Positions 19,779 to 27,680 of a stretch of DNA of 64,000 nucleotides are shown here, one piece after another. This stretch comes from Streptomyces sp. TBY4 (GTDB lineage Bacteria; Actinomycetota; Actinomycetes; Streptomycetales; Streptomycetaceae). The position numbers were made by a program, and so were the translations under genes. The notes below the pieces were generated by a model, which was given only the letters and a program-made list of their open reading frames with translations, did no database searches and had not been told where the DNA came from. The stretch is from the NCBI RefSeq assembly GCF_024213195.1, contig NZ_JANAVF010000002.1:496001-560000 (forward strand), read 5' to 3'. Position 1 is the first letter of the stretch, and each line of letters begins with the position of its first letter.

Positions 19779-21329
19779 ATGGCCGTTTCGACACTGGAAA
19801 CAGAGCGTAAGTACGAGTCCGCGTCCGACGACTGTTCGTGGCCGCAGAGCCTCGCCGGCCTCGACGGGGTGGTCTCGCTCGTGGGGCGCGGCACGCAGGA
19901 CCTGGAAGCCGTCTATTACGACACCGACGACCTACGGCTGACCCGCAGCGGTGGCACCTTGAGGCGACGTACAGGCGGCGAGGATGCCGGGTGGCACCTC
20001 AAACTGCCGCTCGCGGACGACAGCCGCGAGGAACTCCGGGCCCCGCTGTCATCAGGGGACGTTCCCGGGGAACTGAGTGATCTCGTGCTCTCCCGCACCC
20101 GCGGTGCGGCGCTCCGTCCGGTGATTCTGATCCGCACCACTCGTACCCTGCACCACCTCCTGGATGCAGGAGGAGAAACCCTCGCCGAACTCAGTGTGGA
20201 CGCCGTCTCGGCGGACGCACTGCTCACCGCCGGTGCCCGTACGGCATGGACGGAGAGGGAAGTGGAACTCGCCGATGGCGGCGACAACGCCCTGCTGGAC
20301 GGAATCGAAGAGATTCTGCGGCACAACGGCATGGAACGGTCGCGCAGCCCGTCCAAGATGATCCGTGCCTTGGAAGAGACGACGGGCTTCCCTGAAGGGC
20401 CGCAGCCGGTGGCGGAGGGGGCGACCGCCTCCGGGGTCGTCCCCGGCTCGGCCGGGGACCACGTGCTGGCCTACCTGCGCCACCAGACCGCCGCCCTCAG
20501 GGACCTCGACCCCGCTGCCCGTCGCGGACTGCCCGACGCCGTACACCAGATGCGGACCAGCATTCGTCGTCTGCGCGGATGCGTACGTACGTATCGCTCC
20601 GTCCTCGCCCGCGAGGCCACCGATCCCATCCGTCGGGAACTGAAGTGGCTGGCAGGGGAGCTGGGCGTGGAGCGCGACCACGAGGTGCTCCGGGACAGGT
20701 TCACCGCAGCGGTGCGCGATCTTCCCGGCGAACTGGTCCTCGGCCCGGTCAATGCCCGCCTCGTGTTGTGGGATGCGCGGGACGGGTCCGAAGGACGCCG
20801 ACGCACTCTTCAGGCCCTGTCGTCGCGCCGCTACCTTCGCCTGCTGGACGCCTTGCTGCTCCTGGTCGAGGACCCGCCGCTCCGTGCCAAGGCGGCCGGA
20901 AATCCGGAGAAGGTCATGGTCAAGGCACTCCGCAAGGACTACGAGCGACTGGCCCGGCGGATGGGCCCCGCACGGGACCTCACCTCCGGACCTGAGCGCG
21001 GCACCGCGATTCACGAGGCCCGCAAGACGGCAAAGAGCCTCCGCTATGCGGCGGAGGCTGCCGGACCTTGCCTGGGAAAGCCGGCCAGGCGTCTCGGCAA
21101 GCGCGCCAAAGCCGTCCAGAGGCTGGCCGGCGCCCACCATGACGGCGTCGTGGCCTGTGAGGAGCTGCGGAGCCTGGCGGTGTCCGCGCACGCAGCGGGG
21201 GAGCCGGGGTTCACCTGGGGCCTGCTCGCCGGTCAGGAGCGGGCCGCCGCAGCCGACTGCGAGCGCGGGCTCCCCGAAATCTGGGCGCGCGTACGCCCCG
21301 CGGCTCGGCGGAAAGCGCTCTGTCGCTGA
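19779..21329 (+). CDS. CYTH and CHAD domain protein
   Basis: The 516-residue protein fuses an N-terminal CYTH triphosphate-tunnel domain with a C-terminal CHAD domain. The CYTH domain (about 1-195) has the ExExK motif (Glu7, Glu9, Lys11), KLPLADDSREELRAPL and a W-x-E-x-E-like strand WTEREVELADG. The CHAD domain (about 225-510) is helical with conserved basic residues (VHQMRTSIRRLRG, HEARKTAKSLRYAAEA). CHAD domains bind inorganic polyphosphate, and CYTH domains hydrolyse or bind triphosphates. A polyphosphate-kinase-2 remnant immediately downstream supports a former polyphosphate locus. The ATG is at 19779. Confidence 0.92.
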   Translation: MAVSTLETERKYESASDDCSWPQSLAGLDGVVSLVGRGTQDLEAVYYDTDDLRLTRSGGTLRRRTGGEDAGWHLKLPLADDSREELRAPLSSGDVPGELSDLVLSRTRGAALRPVILIRTTRTLHHLLDAGGETLAELSVDAVSADALLTAGARTAWTEREVELADGGDNALLDGIEEILRHNGMERSRSPSKMIRALEETTGFPEGPQPVAEGATASGVVPGSAGDHVLAYLRHQTAALRDLDPAARRGLPDAVHQMRTSIRRLRGCVRTYRSVLAREATDPIRRELKWLAGELGVERDHEVLRDRFTAAVRDLPGELVLGPVNARLVLWDARDGSEGRRRTLQALSSRRYLRLLDALLLLVEDPPLRAKAAGNPEKVMVKALRKDYERLARRMGPARDLTSGPERGTAIHEARKTAKSLRYAAEAAGPCLGKPARRLGKRAKAVQRLAGAHHDGVVACEELRSLAVSAHAAGEPGFTWGLLAGQERAAAADCERGLPEIWARVRPAARRKALCR

Positions 21330-21374
21330 CCGGCCCGCAGCGTGGGGCAAGGCCGCCTGCAGACGCGACGCGTA

Positions 21375-21515
21375 CGGTCCACGGGGCGTGCTCGGTGTCG
21401 GTGGCCCGGAACATGTCGACCTTGGCGGTCGTGTACGCGTCCCACAGCCCAACGACGCGATGTCCGTGGCCGAGAGCTTCCACTGCCGCACCGGGTCGAC
21501 CCGGCGGTGCGGCTG
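21375..21515 (-). pseudogene. PPK2 (polyphosphate kinase 2) remnant
   Basis: On the minus strand one frame reads RRVDPVRQWKLSATDIASLG and the adjoining frame continues LWDAYTTAKVDMFRATDT and EHAPWTV. Together they give the conserved PPK2 stretch in which QWKLS...D is followed by RWDAYT-x-AK...M and the aspartate-rich TDT...PW. A single missing base near 21444 explains the change of frame. The Walker motifs expected upstream and the DDKKRAR end expected downstream are absent. It lies directly after the polyphosphate-binding CYTH-CHAD gene. Confidence 0.65.
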
Positions 21516-21710
21516 GACCTTGGCTGGGGGCGGAGCTCCGGCTGCGCCGCCCGTGGAGGACGCGGCCAACGTCGCCGTACGGGCCGCCCAGTCCGCCACC
21601 CGTGCCGAACTCTGACACAGACGCATGAAAGACCGCGGGCGTGGCAGGCGTGTCAGGGAGGGGGCGCTGACGCCGCCGCGTACGACACCAGACAGAAGGA
21701 GTTGTTTCGC

Positions 21711-22085
21711 GTGACTGAGCATGTGTGGAGCTACAAGTCGACGGCCGGCCACCTGGCGGGCACCGATCTGACCGGCTACACGGTCGAGGCCACCGACGGC
21801 CACATCGGCAAGATCGACAAGCATTCCGACGAGGCCGGTGACGCCTATCTGGTGGTGGACACCGGGGTCTGGATCTTCGGCAAGGAGGTCCTGCTCCCGG
21901 CGAGCACCGTGACCCGGATCGACCCGGCCGAGCGGAGGGTCCACGTCGACCAAACCAAGGAACAGGTCAAGAACTCCCCGGAGTTCCACCGCGAGAAGCA
22001 CCTCGGCGACCCCGAATACCGTGCGGAACTCGGTACTTACTACTCCACCGGCGCCGGAGGCCCCTTCGGCGGCCGCATTGTCTGA
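21711..22085 (+). CDS. PRC-barrel domain protein
   Basis: The 124-residue product has one PRC-barrel: DLTGYTVEATDGHIGKIDKHSDE (about 17-39), AYLVVDTGVWIFGKEVLLPASTVTRID and a VHVDQTKEQVKNSPEF tail, the order seen in actinomycete PRC-barrel stress proteins. Such domains bind protein or RNA partners, as in RimM and photosynthetic reaction centre H. GTG at 21711 has AAGGAG ten bases upstream; the open frame back to 21342 overlaps the PPK2 remnant and was not used. Probably cytoplasmic and monocistronic. Confidence 0.88.
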   Translation: MTEHVWSYKSTAGHLAGTDLTGYTVEATDGHIGKIDKHSDEAGDAYLVVDTGVWIFGKEVLLPASTVTRIDPAERRVHVDQTKEQVKNSPEFHREKHLGDPEYRAELGTYYSTGAGGPFGGRIV

Positions 22086-22292
22086 CCGGACGTCACTTTC
22101 TGATCTGACCTCTGAGGGCCCCGACGTGCCGAGTCGTGGCCCACGCCCATCGTGGCCGCCGAGCGAGCAACTGGCCGTGGGCGCAAGGATGTTGCATCAC
22201 ACTTCCAGCTCGCTGTTTGAGCTCCGTCGGACGGGCCAGACGGGCAGGGAACGTGCATCCGAACGCGGTGCGCATCCGATGGAGGTTCAGAG

Positions 22293-22598
22293 GTGGGAAA
22301 CGTGTCGCGTCTGCCCGGTCGAGCCGAGCACCACTGGTTGTGGCAGGAGGAGGCCGCTTGCCGTGAACTGGGCTCGCGCCTGTTCTTCCACCCCAGGGGC
22401 GAGCGGGGGCCGGACCGCGAACGGCGGGACGAGGCGGCGAAAGAGGTGTGCGCGCTGTGCCCGGTGCAGCGCGACTGCCTGCGGCACGCGCTGAAGGTCG
22501 CCGAGCCGTTCGGGATCTGGGGCGGTCTCAGCGAGCCCGAGAGGCGTCGGCTGCGGACCGGGGAAGCGGAGCGGCCGGCGTTGCCTTCCACGGCTTGA
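22293..22598 (+). CDS. WhiB-family iron-sulfur transcription factor
   Basis: The 101-residue protein has the four cluster cysteines of WhiB proteins: Cys23, then Cys53, Cys56 and Cys62 in CALCPVQRDC. A GIWGG turn follows at residues 74-78, then a basic segment (PERRRLRTG) for DNA binding. It should hold a [4Fe-4S] cluster, sense oxygen, NO or redox state and act with a principal sigma factor. GTG at 22293 is preceded by GGAGG; GTG at 22302 is an alternative. The specific Wbl paralogue cannot be decided from the sequence alone. A strong hairpin terminator follows. Confidence 0.95.
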   Translation: MGNVSRLPGRAEHHWLWQEEAACRELGSRLFFHPRGERGPDRERRDEAAKEVCALCPVQRDCLRHALKVAEPFGIWGGLSEPERRRLRTGEAERPALPSTA

Positions 22599-22600
22599 CC

Positions 22601-22656
22601 TTCGCCGACCGCGGGGACGTGCGGCGAGCGTCTTCACGGTGGCCGCGGTCGGCGAA
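22601..22656. terminator. Perfect 14-bp inverted repeat after whiB-like gene
   Basis: The arms TTCGCCGACCGCGG (22601-22614) and CCGCGGTCGGCGAA (22643-22656) pair exactly, with a 28-base loop. It begins three bases after the WhiB-family stop and lies upstream of the convergent SpoIIE phosphatase stop at 22816. A rho-independent style stem for the WhiB gene is the simplest reading; the long loop is unusual. Confidence 0.7.
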
Positions 22657-22815
22657 TGCGCCGCACAGTCCTCCTCGGTCGAGCCGCGACGCGACCGGGG
22701 CCGGTCCAGCCGCGGAGTGCTCCCCTGCGAAGTGATCCGACACCTGACCGGGTGTCCGTATCCCGCCGGGAAGGACCCGGGGCGGTTGGTCGTCAGGTTG
22801 GTCGTGCGGTCCGGG

Positions 22816-24552
22816 TCAGGGGGCGGGGACGCGCACCGCGAACAGGACGGTGTCGTCCTGGGCCTCCTGAGGTCCGATGGTGTCCAGGAGCGAGCGCAGC
22901 AAGGCGTGCAGCCGGATCCCTGGAGGGGCCGTGGCGAGCTCTCGGACGAGCCGCTCGACGTTCTCGTCGATGTCAGTGCCGCGTTCCTCGACCAGCCCGT
23001 CGGTGTACAGCAGCAGCGTGCTGCCCGGGGGGAGTGAACGGGTTCCGCAGGTGCGGGGCCCGGGCGGCAGGGCGTGGTGCAGCAGGACGTCGTGTGCGGT
23101 GAGGTTCTCCACCCTGCCGTCCGGGGTGAGCAGGAGCGGGGCGGGATGGCCGGCGTTGCTCCACTTCAGGTGCCAGTGACCGTCTGCCGCCGGATGGATG
23201 TGTGCGTGGACGGCGGTGCCGCTGGCCGGCAGGTTCAGGCGCCGGCAGGCCCGCTCGAGGGCGCTGAGGGCCTGTTCCGGTCCCTGACCGGGGTGGTCGT
23301 GGTCCGCTTGGCGCAGCATGCTGCGGACCTGACCCATGAGGGCGGCGGCCCGCATGTCGTGTCCGGTGATGTCGCCGACCGTGAGGGCCAGCGCCCCTGC
23401 GACGCCGGCCGGTGCTCGGGGCAATGGGTAGGCGTCGTACCAGTCTCCGCCGACCATGTCGTCCCGTGCGGCGGGCCGGTACAAGGCGGCCAGTTCCAGA
23501 CCGGGCGTATCGGGGAGGTCGGTGAGCATGGCCCGCTGGAGCTGGCTGGCCGCCGTGACGCGGTCGTCGAGGTGGAGTGCGCGTTCGACCGCCTGGGCGG
23601 TGTAGCCGGCGAGCGTGGTCAGCACCGCCCGTTCGTCCAAGCCGATCTCGTGTGGGGTGTCCCACCCCAGGACGAGGGCGCCGAGCACGCTGTGCGTGCC
23701 GCGCAGGGGCAGGCAGGCGGCGGTGTGCAGGTTCAGGGCGTCGAATCCCGGGCCCGCCACGGTGCCGCCGGGGGCGTCGGGGTCCGCATGCGCGTCCACG
23801 ACCACGACCATCCGGTTCTCGCGCACCGCACGCGAGACCGGCCAGTGCGAGGCGAGGGCGAACTGCCCGGGAACACCTCCGAGGGGCGCGTCACCGTCGA
23901 CGGGACTCGGTACGCGGTGGAGCGTCCCCTGCCGGACCAGGATCAGGTCGACCCGGGCGGGCTTGAGGTCCCCGCTGACCAGGTCTCCGACCCGTTGTCG
24001 TACGTCGTCCAGGCCGCGGGTGTCGGCGAGATCCTCGGAGGCCCGCAGGAGCAGCTCCGAGCGGTTGAGCAGCTCGTGCACCCGGGAGGACTCTTCCTCG
24101 GCTGCTTCGCGGGCCTGACGCCCGATCTCGGTGCGCGCCCGCATCCGGGCCTGGGCACTGTACGCGGCGGCCAGGTCCGAGAGGTCCTGTACTTCGTCCT
24201 CGGTCCAGAGACGGAGGCCGGGGTCCATGACGGCGAGGACGCCGAGGAGCTCGCCGGAACTTCCGACCAGGGGGACACCGGCGAACGAAAAGGCCGCGGT
24301 ACCGTCACCGGCCCTCGACAGGAACAGGGGGCGACCGTCCTCCGCGACGCGGCGGCAGCACTCCAGTACTGCCTGGTCGGGTCTCGTTGCGGGCGGCCAG
24401 CACTCGGGGAGCGCGCCGGCGGCTTCGCCGGCCGGCTCCAGGCATACGAGGCCCAGCGGGACCGCGAGCACGCGGGTGGCGAGCCGGGCGAACCGATTCA
24501 ACCGATTTCCTTCCCAGGCGTACCCGGGGCCGGACCGCCCCCTGGCCTGCAC
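22816..24552 (-). CDS. GAF-domain SpoIIE-type PP2C phosphatase
   Basis: The 578-residue protein has two GAF-like sensor domains. The first (about 25-140) contains GVPLVGSSGELLGVLAVMDP; the second (about 180-320) contains ACLPLRGTHSVLGALVLGW. Between them is a helical linker (ARTEIGRQAREAAEEESSRVHELL). The C-terminal PP2C/SpoIIE domain begins at AASQLQRAMLTDLP. It carries the metal-binding aspartates in VGGDWYDAY, VGDITGHDMRAA and the final QDDTVLFAVR. It should dephosphorylate STAS anti-anti-sigma proteins in partner switching; the STAS protein at 7.0-7.4 kb is a possible but unlinked substrate. The start is a GTG at 24552. No kinase domain is fused, unlike many streptomycete relatives. Confidence 0.92.
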   Translation of the reverse strand: MQARGRSGPGYAWEGNRLNRFARLATRVLAVPLGLVCLEPAGEAAGALPECWPPATRPDQAVLECCRRVAEDGRPLFLSRAGDGTAAFSFAGVPLVGSSGELLGVLAVMDPGLRLWTEDEVQDLSDLAAAYSAQARMRARTEIGRQAREAAEEESSRVHELLNRSELLLRASEDLADTRGLDDVRQRVGDLVSGDLKPARVDLILVRQGTLHRVPSPVDGDAPLGGVPGQFALASHWPVSRAVRENRMVVVVDAHADPDAPGGTVAGPGFDALNLHTAACLPLRGTHSVLGALVLGWDTPHEIGLDERAVLTTLAGYTAQAVERALHLDDRVTAASQLQRAMLTDLPDTPGLELAALYRPAARDDMVGGDWYDAYPLPRAPAGVAGALALTVGDITGHDMRAAALMGQVRSMLRQADHDHPGQGPEQALSALERACRRLNLPASGTAVHAHIHPAADGHWHLKWSNAGHPAPLLLTPDGRVENLTAHDVLLHHALPPGPRTCGTRSLPPGSTLLLYTDGLVEERGTDIDENVERLVRELATAPPGIRLHALLRSLLDTIGPQEAQDDTVLFAVRVPAP

Positions 24553-24727
24553 CGCGCAGGTCAGGGCACCATCCTAGGCCCGTGCGGCCGAGGCGGCGGC
24601 GTGCCGTTCAGGCCGTTCCCGGCGGGGGCCCGGCGGATCTCGCACCCGCTGTGCGGACGTGCGCAGCGCGTCGTGGCGGAGCCGCGCTGCACGCGGGAAT
24701 ACCTCGGGAGTGCCCCCGGTTGCGGGG

Positions 24728-24752
24728 TATAGTTGAAACGTAAACAAACCTG
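24728..24752 (+). promoter_or_regulatory. Promoter/operator candidate for the flavin oxidoreductase pair
   Basis: TATAGT (24728-24733) is a good -10 element, followed by an A-rich stretch (TTGAAACGTAAACAAA) just before the ribosome site of the LLM gene at 24768. The A+T content is exceptional here. MarR-type regulators of flavin enzymes often bind TTGAAAC-like half sites, but no clean palindrome or -35 is visible and no MarR gene is adjacent. Confidence 0.45.
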
Positions 24753-24767
24753 GGAAGGGGACGAGCC

Positions 24768-25868
24768 ATGCAGTTCGGGATCTTCAGCGTCGGTGACGTC
24801 ACGGCCGATCCGACGACCGGACGCACGCCCGGCGAGCACGAGCGCATCAAGGCGATGCTCGCCATCGCGCAGAAGGCCGAGGAGGTCGGCCTCGATGTCT
24901 TCGCCACCGGCGAGCACCACAACCCGCCCTTCGTCCCCTCCTCGCCGACGACGATGCTCGGCTACATCGCCGCGCGCACGGAGAACCTGATCCTCTCCAC
25001 GTCGACGACGCTGATCACCACGAACGACCCGGTGAAGATCGCCGAGGACTTTGCGATGCTCCAGCACGTCGCGGACGGCCGCGTCGACGTGATGATGGGC
25101 CGCGGCAACACCGGCCCGGTCTACCCCTGGTTCGGGAAGGACATCCGCGACGGCATCGACCTCGCCATCGAGAATTACGCGCTGCTGCGCCGGCTGTGGG
25201 ACGAGGACGTCGTCACCTGGAAGGGCAAGTTCCGTACCACGCTGCAGTCCTTCACCTCCACCCCCCGCCCCCTCGACGGCGTCGCGCCCTTCGTCTGGCA
25301 CGGCTCCATCCGCTCGCCCGAGATCGCCGAGCAGGCCGCCTACTACGGCGACGGCTTCTTCCACAACAACATCTTCTGGCCCGCCTCCCACACCAAGCAG
25401 ATGGTGAACCTGTACCGGCAGCGCTACGCCCACTACGGGCACGGCACCCCCGAACAGGCCATCGTCGGCCTCGGTGGCCAGGTCTTCATGCGCAAGAACT
25501 CCCAGGACGCGGTCCGCGAGTTCCGCCCGTACTTCGACAACGCACCCGTTTACGGCCACGGTCCGTCCTTGGAGGAGTTCACCTCCCAGACCCCCCTGAC
25601 CGTCGGCTCGCCCCAGCAGGTCATCGAGCGAACCCTGTCCTTCCGGGAGTACGCCGGCGACTACCAGCGCCAGCTCTTCCTGATGGACCACGCGGGCCTG
25701 CCGCTGAAGACCGTCCTGGAGCAGCTCGACCTCCTCGGCGAGGAGGTCGTACCGGTCCTCCGCAAGGAGTTCGCGAACCTCCGCCCGGCCGGCGTACCGG
25801 ACGCGCCGACGCACTCCGCCCGCGTGGCGGCGGCCCAGGACGCCACGGAGCAGGAGGCAGGGGCATGA
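24768..25868 (+). CDS. LLM-class flavin-dependent monooxygenase
   Basis: The 366-residue TIM-barrel enzyme is of the bacterial-luciferase superfamily: MQFGIFSVGDV at the N-terminus, a long first loop, GLDVFATGEHHNPPF, LILSTSTTLITTNDPVKIAEDFAML split over two motifs, and GRVDVMMGRGNTGPVYPWFG. It resembles the CE1758 subgroup, which is encoded next to a CE1759-type FMN reductase. That partner follows here with an ATGA overlap at 25865. It should use FMNH2 supplied by the partner and O2 to oxidise a small organic substrate. The gene has a strong GGGAAGGGGA ribosome site. Confidence 0.92.
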   Translation: MQFGIFSVGDVTADPTTGRTPGEHERIKAMLAIAQKAEEVGLDVFATGEHHNPPFVPSSPTTMLGYIAARTENLILSTSTTLITTNDPVKIAEDFAMLQHVADGRVDVMMGRGNTGPVYPWFGKDIRDGIDLAIENYALLRRLWDEDVVTWKGKFRTTLQSFTSTPRPLDGVAPFVWHGSIRSPEIAEQAAYYGDGFFHNNIFWPASHTKQMVNLYRQRYAHYGHGTPEQAIVGLGGQVFMRKNSQDAVREFRPYFDNAPVYGHGPSLEEFTSQTPLTVGSPQQVIERTLSFREYAGDYQRQLFLMDHAGLPLKTVLEQLDLLGEEVVPVLRKEFANLRPAGVPDAPTHSARVAAAQDATEQEAGA

Positions 25869-26506
25869 AGCTCGTCGTCGTCTCAGCCGGACTGAGCGTG
25901 CCCTCCTCCACGCGCCTGCTCGCCGACCGCCTGACGGCCGCGGCACTCGGCCACGTGGACGCCGAGCCGGAAGTGATCGAACTGAGGGAGCTGGCGACGG
26001 AGATCGCCCAGCACCTCGTCACCGGTTTCCCGCCCGCCCGGCTCGCCGCCGCACTCGACGCGGTGGCCGCCGCGGACGGCCTCATCGCCGTGACGCCGGT
26101 TTTCGCGGCGTCGTACAGCGGCCTGTTCAAGTCGTTCTTCGACCTCATCGACAAGGACGCACTCACCGGAAAGCCGGTCCTCATCGGAGCGACCGGCGGC
26201 ACGGCCCGGCACTCCCTGGTCACCGAACACGCCCTGCGCCCGCTCTTCACCTACCTGCGCGCGATCGTCGTGCCGACCGCCGTGTACGCGGCCTCGGAAG
26301 ACTGGGGCGACGAGGGCCTGGCGCAGCGCATCACCCGCGCGAGCACGGAGCTGGCGCGCTTCATGGCACCCGCTGCCCCGAACCTCGACACCACCCCTGC
26401 GATCGCACCCCGCTCGCTGACAGGGGCGATCACGTCGGTGGATCAGACGGACGGCCTCCCTGTGGTGCCGTTCGAACAACGGCTGGCTGCACTGCGGGTC
26501 CAGTAG
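25865..26506 (+). CDS. CE1759-type FMN reductase
   Basis: The 213-residue flavodoxin-like reductase begins MKLVVVSAGLSVPSSTRLL, where the SAGLS-x-PSSTR loop holds the FMN phosphate. ADGLIAVTPVFAASYSGLFKSFFD (about 73-96) is the second flavin loop, and GKPVLIGATGGTARHSL the third. The family, called CE1759 after Corynebacterium, supplies reduced flavin to the adjacent LLM monooxygenase. Its ATG overlaps the monooxygenase stop, supporting a two-component enzyme system. The operon ends about 70 bases before the polyprenyl synthase gene. Confidence 0.92.
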   Translation: MKLVVVSAGLSVPSSTRLLADRLTAAALGHVDAEPEVIELRELATEIAQHLVTGFPPARLAAALDAVAAADGLIAVTPVFAASYSGLFKSFFDLIDKDALTGKPVLIGATGGTARHSLVTEHALRPLFTYLRAIVVPTAVYAASEDWGDEGLAQRITRASTELARFMAPAAPNLDTTPAIAPRSLTGAITSVDQTDGLPVVPFEQRLAALRVQ

Positions 26507-26576
26507 CCTCAGGCGCGTTGGGTGCCCTGCTCGCGCCGCCCCGCCGATCCGGTCGGCCGACCCGTCCGGAGGATTC

Positions 26577-27680
26577 GTGCCGGTTGCCTCCCGTCGTCCC
26601 CCGTCCAGGGTTCATGGCCTCCTCGTCGAGGCTCGGAGGCGTACGGACGCGGTGATCGCCCCGTTGCTGGAGCGGGTGGACCCTCCCGCGGCGGAGGTGC
26701 TCGCCTATCAATGGGGATGGCGGGACGCCGAGGGCCGGCCCGTGGCCGAGGGCGGGCGGGGGAAGGCGGTACGGGCGGCGCTCGTCTTCGCGGCCGCCCG
26801 CGCCGCCGGCGGTGGTCCCGGCACTGAAGGGGACTCCCTGGTCCGGGCGGGGGCTGCGGCCGTGGAGATGCTCCATGCGGTCTCCCTCCTCCACGACGAC
26901 GTCATGGACAAGGACGAGGTGCGGCGGGGCAGGCCCGCGGCGTGGCGGGTGTTCGGAGCCGCCGCCGTCGAGTCGGCCGTGGGCGCCCTCATCCCGCACG
27001 CCCTCGAACTGGTCTTCCTCGGCGTTCCCGGGGCACCCGGCCCGGTGGGCGGCCCCGGGGACCTGCGGAGGCTGCGCGCGTCCGCGCGGGCCGCCGGCCT
27101 GCTCGGTGACGCGCTCGTACGCCTGGCCCAGGGGCAGGCCCTCGATCTTGCTCTGGAGGAGGAAGCGTGCCCCGGCGCCGGTGCCACGCTCCGCGTGCAC
27201 GCGGACAAGACCGGCTCGCTGTTCGCCTGCGCGTGCGCTCTGGGGGCCGCTCCGGAAGCGGCCGGCGAGCTGGCCGCCTTCGGCGAGCACCTCGGCATCG
27301 CCTTCCAGATCGTCGACGACGTCCTCGGCGTCTGGGGCGACCCGGCCGTCACCGGTAAGCCGGCCGGCGCCGACCTGACGGCCCGCAAGAAGTCCCACCC
27401 GGTGGCCGTGGCCCTGGCCGCGGACGTGACGGGGACCGAAGGGTCCGTCTCCCGTCGGCTGCACGAGCTCTATGCGATGCCCGGGCAGTGGAACCCGGCG
27501 CAGACCGGCGAGGTACGCCGGCTTCTGGACCGCACTGGTGCCCGAGCCGTGTCGGAGGCGGCGGCGCGGGCCCACGAACGGCTGGCTCTGGACGCTCTCG
27601 ACCGGGTCTGCCCGCCGTCCCAGCAGGCGGCAGGGGACCTGCGGGCCCTCGCTGCTTTCGTCGTCGGGCGCGCCCATTGA
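26577..27680 (+). CDS. Polyprenyl diphosphate synthase (GGPP/FPP synthase-like)
   Basis: The 367-residue trans-prenyltransferase condenses isopentenyl diphosphate units. The first Asp-rich motif is LLHDDVMD (Asp107, Asp108, Asp111) and the second is QIVDDVLGVWGD (247-255), in which the last position of DDxxD is Gly, as in many actinomycete enzymes. GRGKAVRAAL near residue 60 replaces the usual GGKRxRP. The RRGRPAAW and KT-x-SL motifs are present. It probably makes FPP or GGPP for the terpenoid genes nearby. Its stop directly abuts that of the convergent FAD enzyme (27680/27681). GTG start. Confidence 0.9.
   Translation: MPVASRRPPSRVHGLLVEARRRTDAVIAPLLERVDPPAAEVLAYQWGWRDAEGRPVAEGGRGKAVRAALVFAAARAAGGGPGTEGDSLVRAGAAAVEMLHAVSLLHDDVMDKDEVRRGRPAAWRVFGAAAVESAVGALIPHALELVFLGVPGAPGPVGGPGDLRRLRASARAAGLLGDALVRLAQGQALDLALEEEACPGAGATLRVHADKTGSLFACACALGAAPEAAGELAAFGEHLGIAFQIVDDVLGVWGDPAVTGKPAGADLTARKKSHPVAVALAADVTGTEGSVSRRLHELYAMPGQWNPAQTGEVRRLLDRTGARAVSEAAARAHERLALDALDRVCPPSQQAAGDLRALAAFVVGRAH

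Noticed and set aside
22086..22292. tRNA or small RNA gene
   Set aside because: No cloverleaf or strong folded element could be traced; it is treated as the WhiB promoter region.
22816..24552. Fused anti-sigma kinase domain in the SpoIIE-type phosphatase
   Set aside because: No N-G-x-G ATPase motifs were seen; the protein ends with the PP2C domain.
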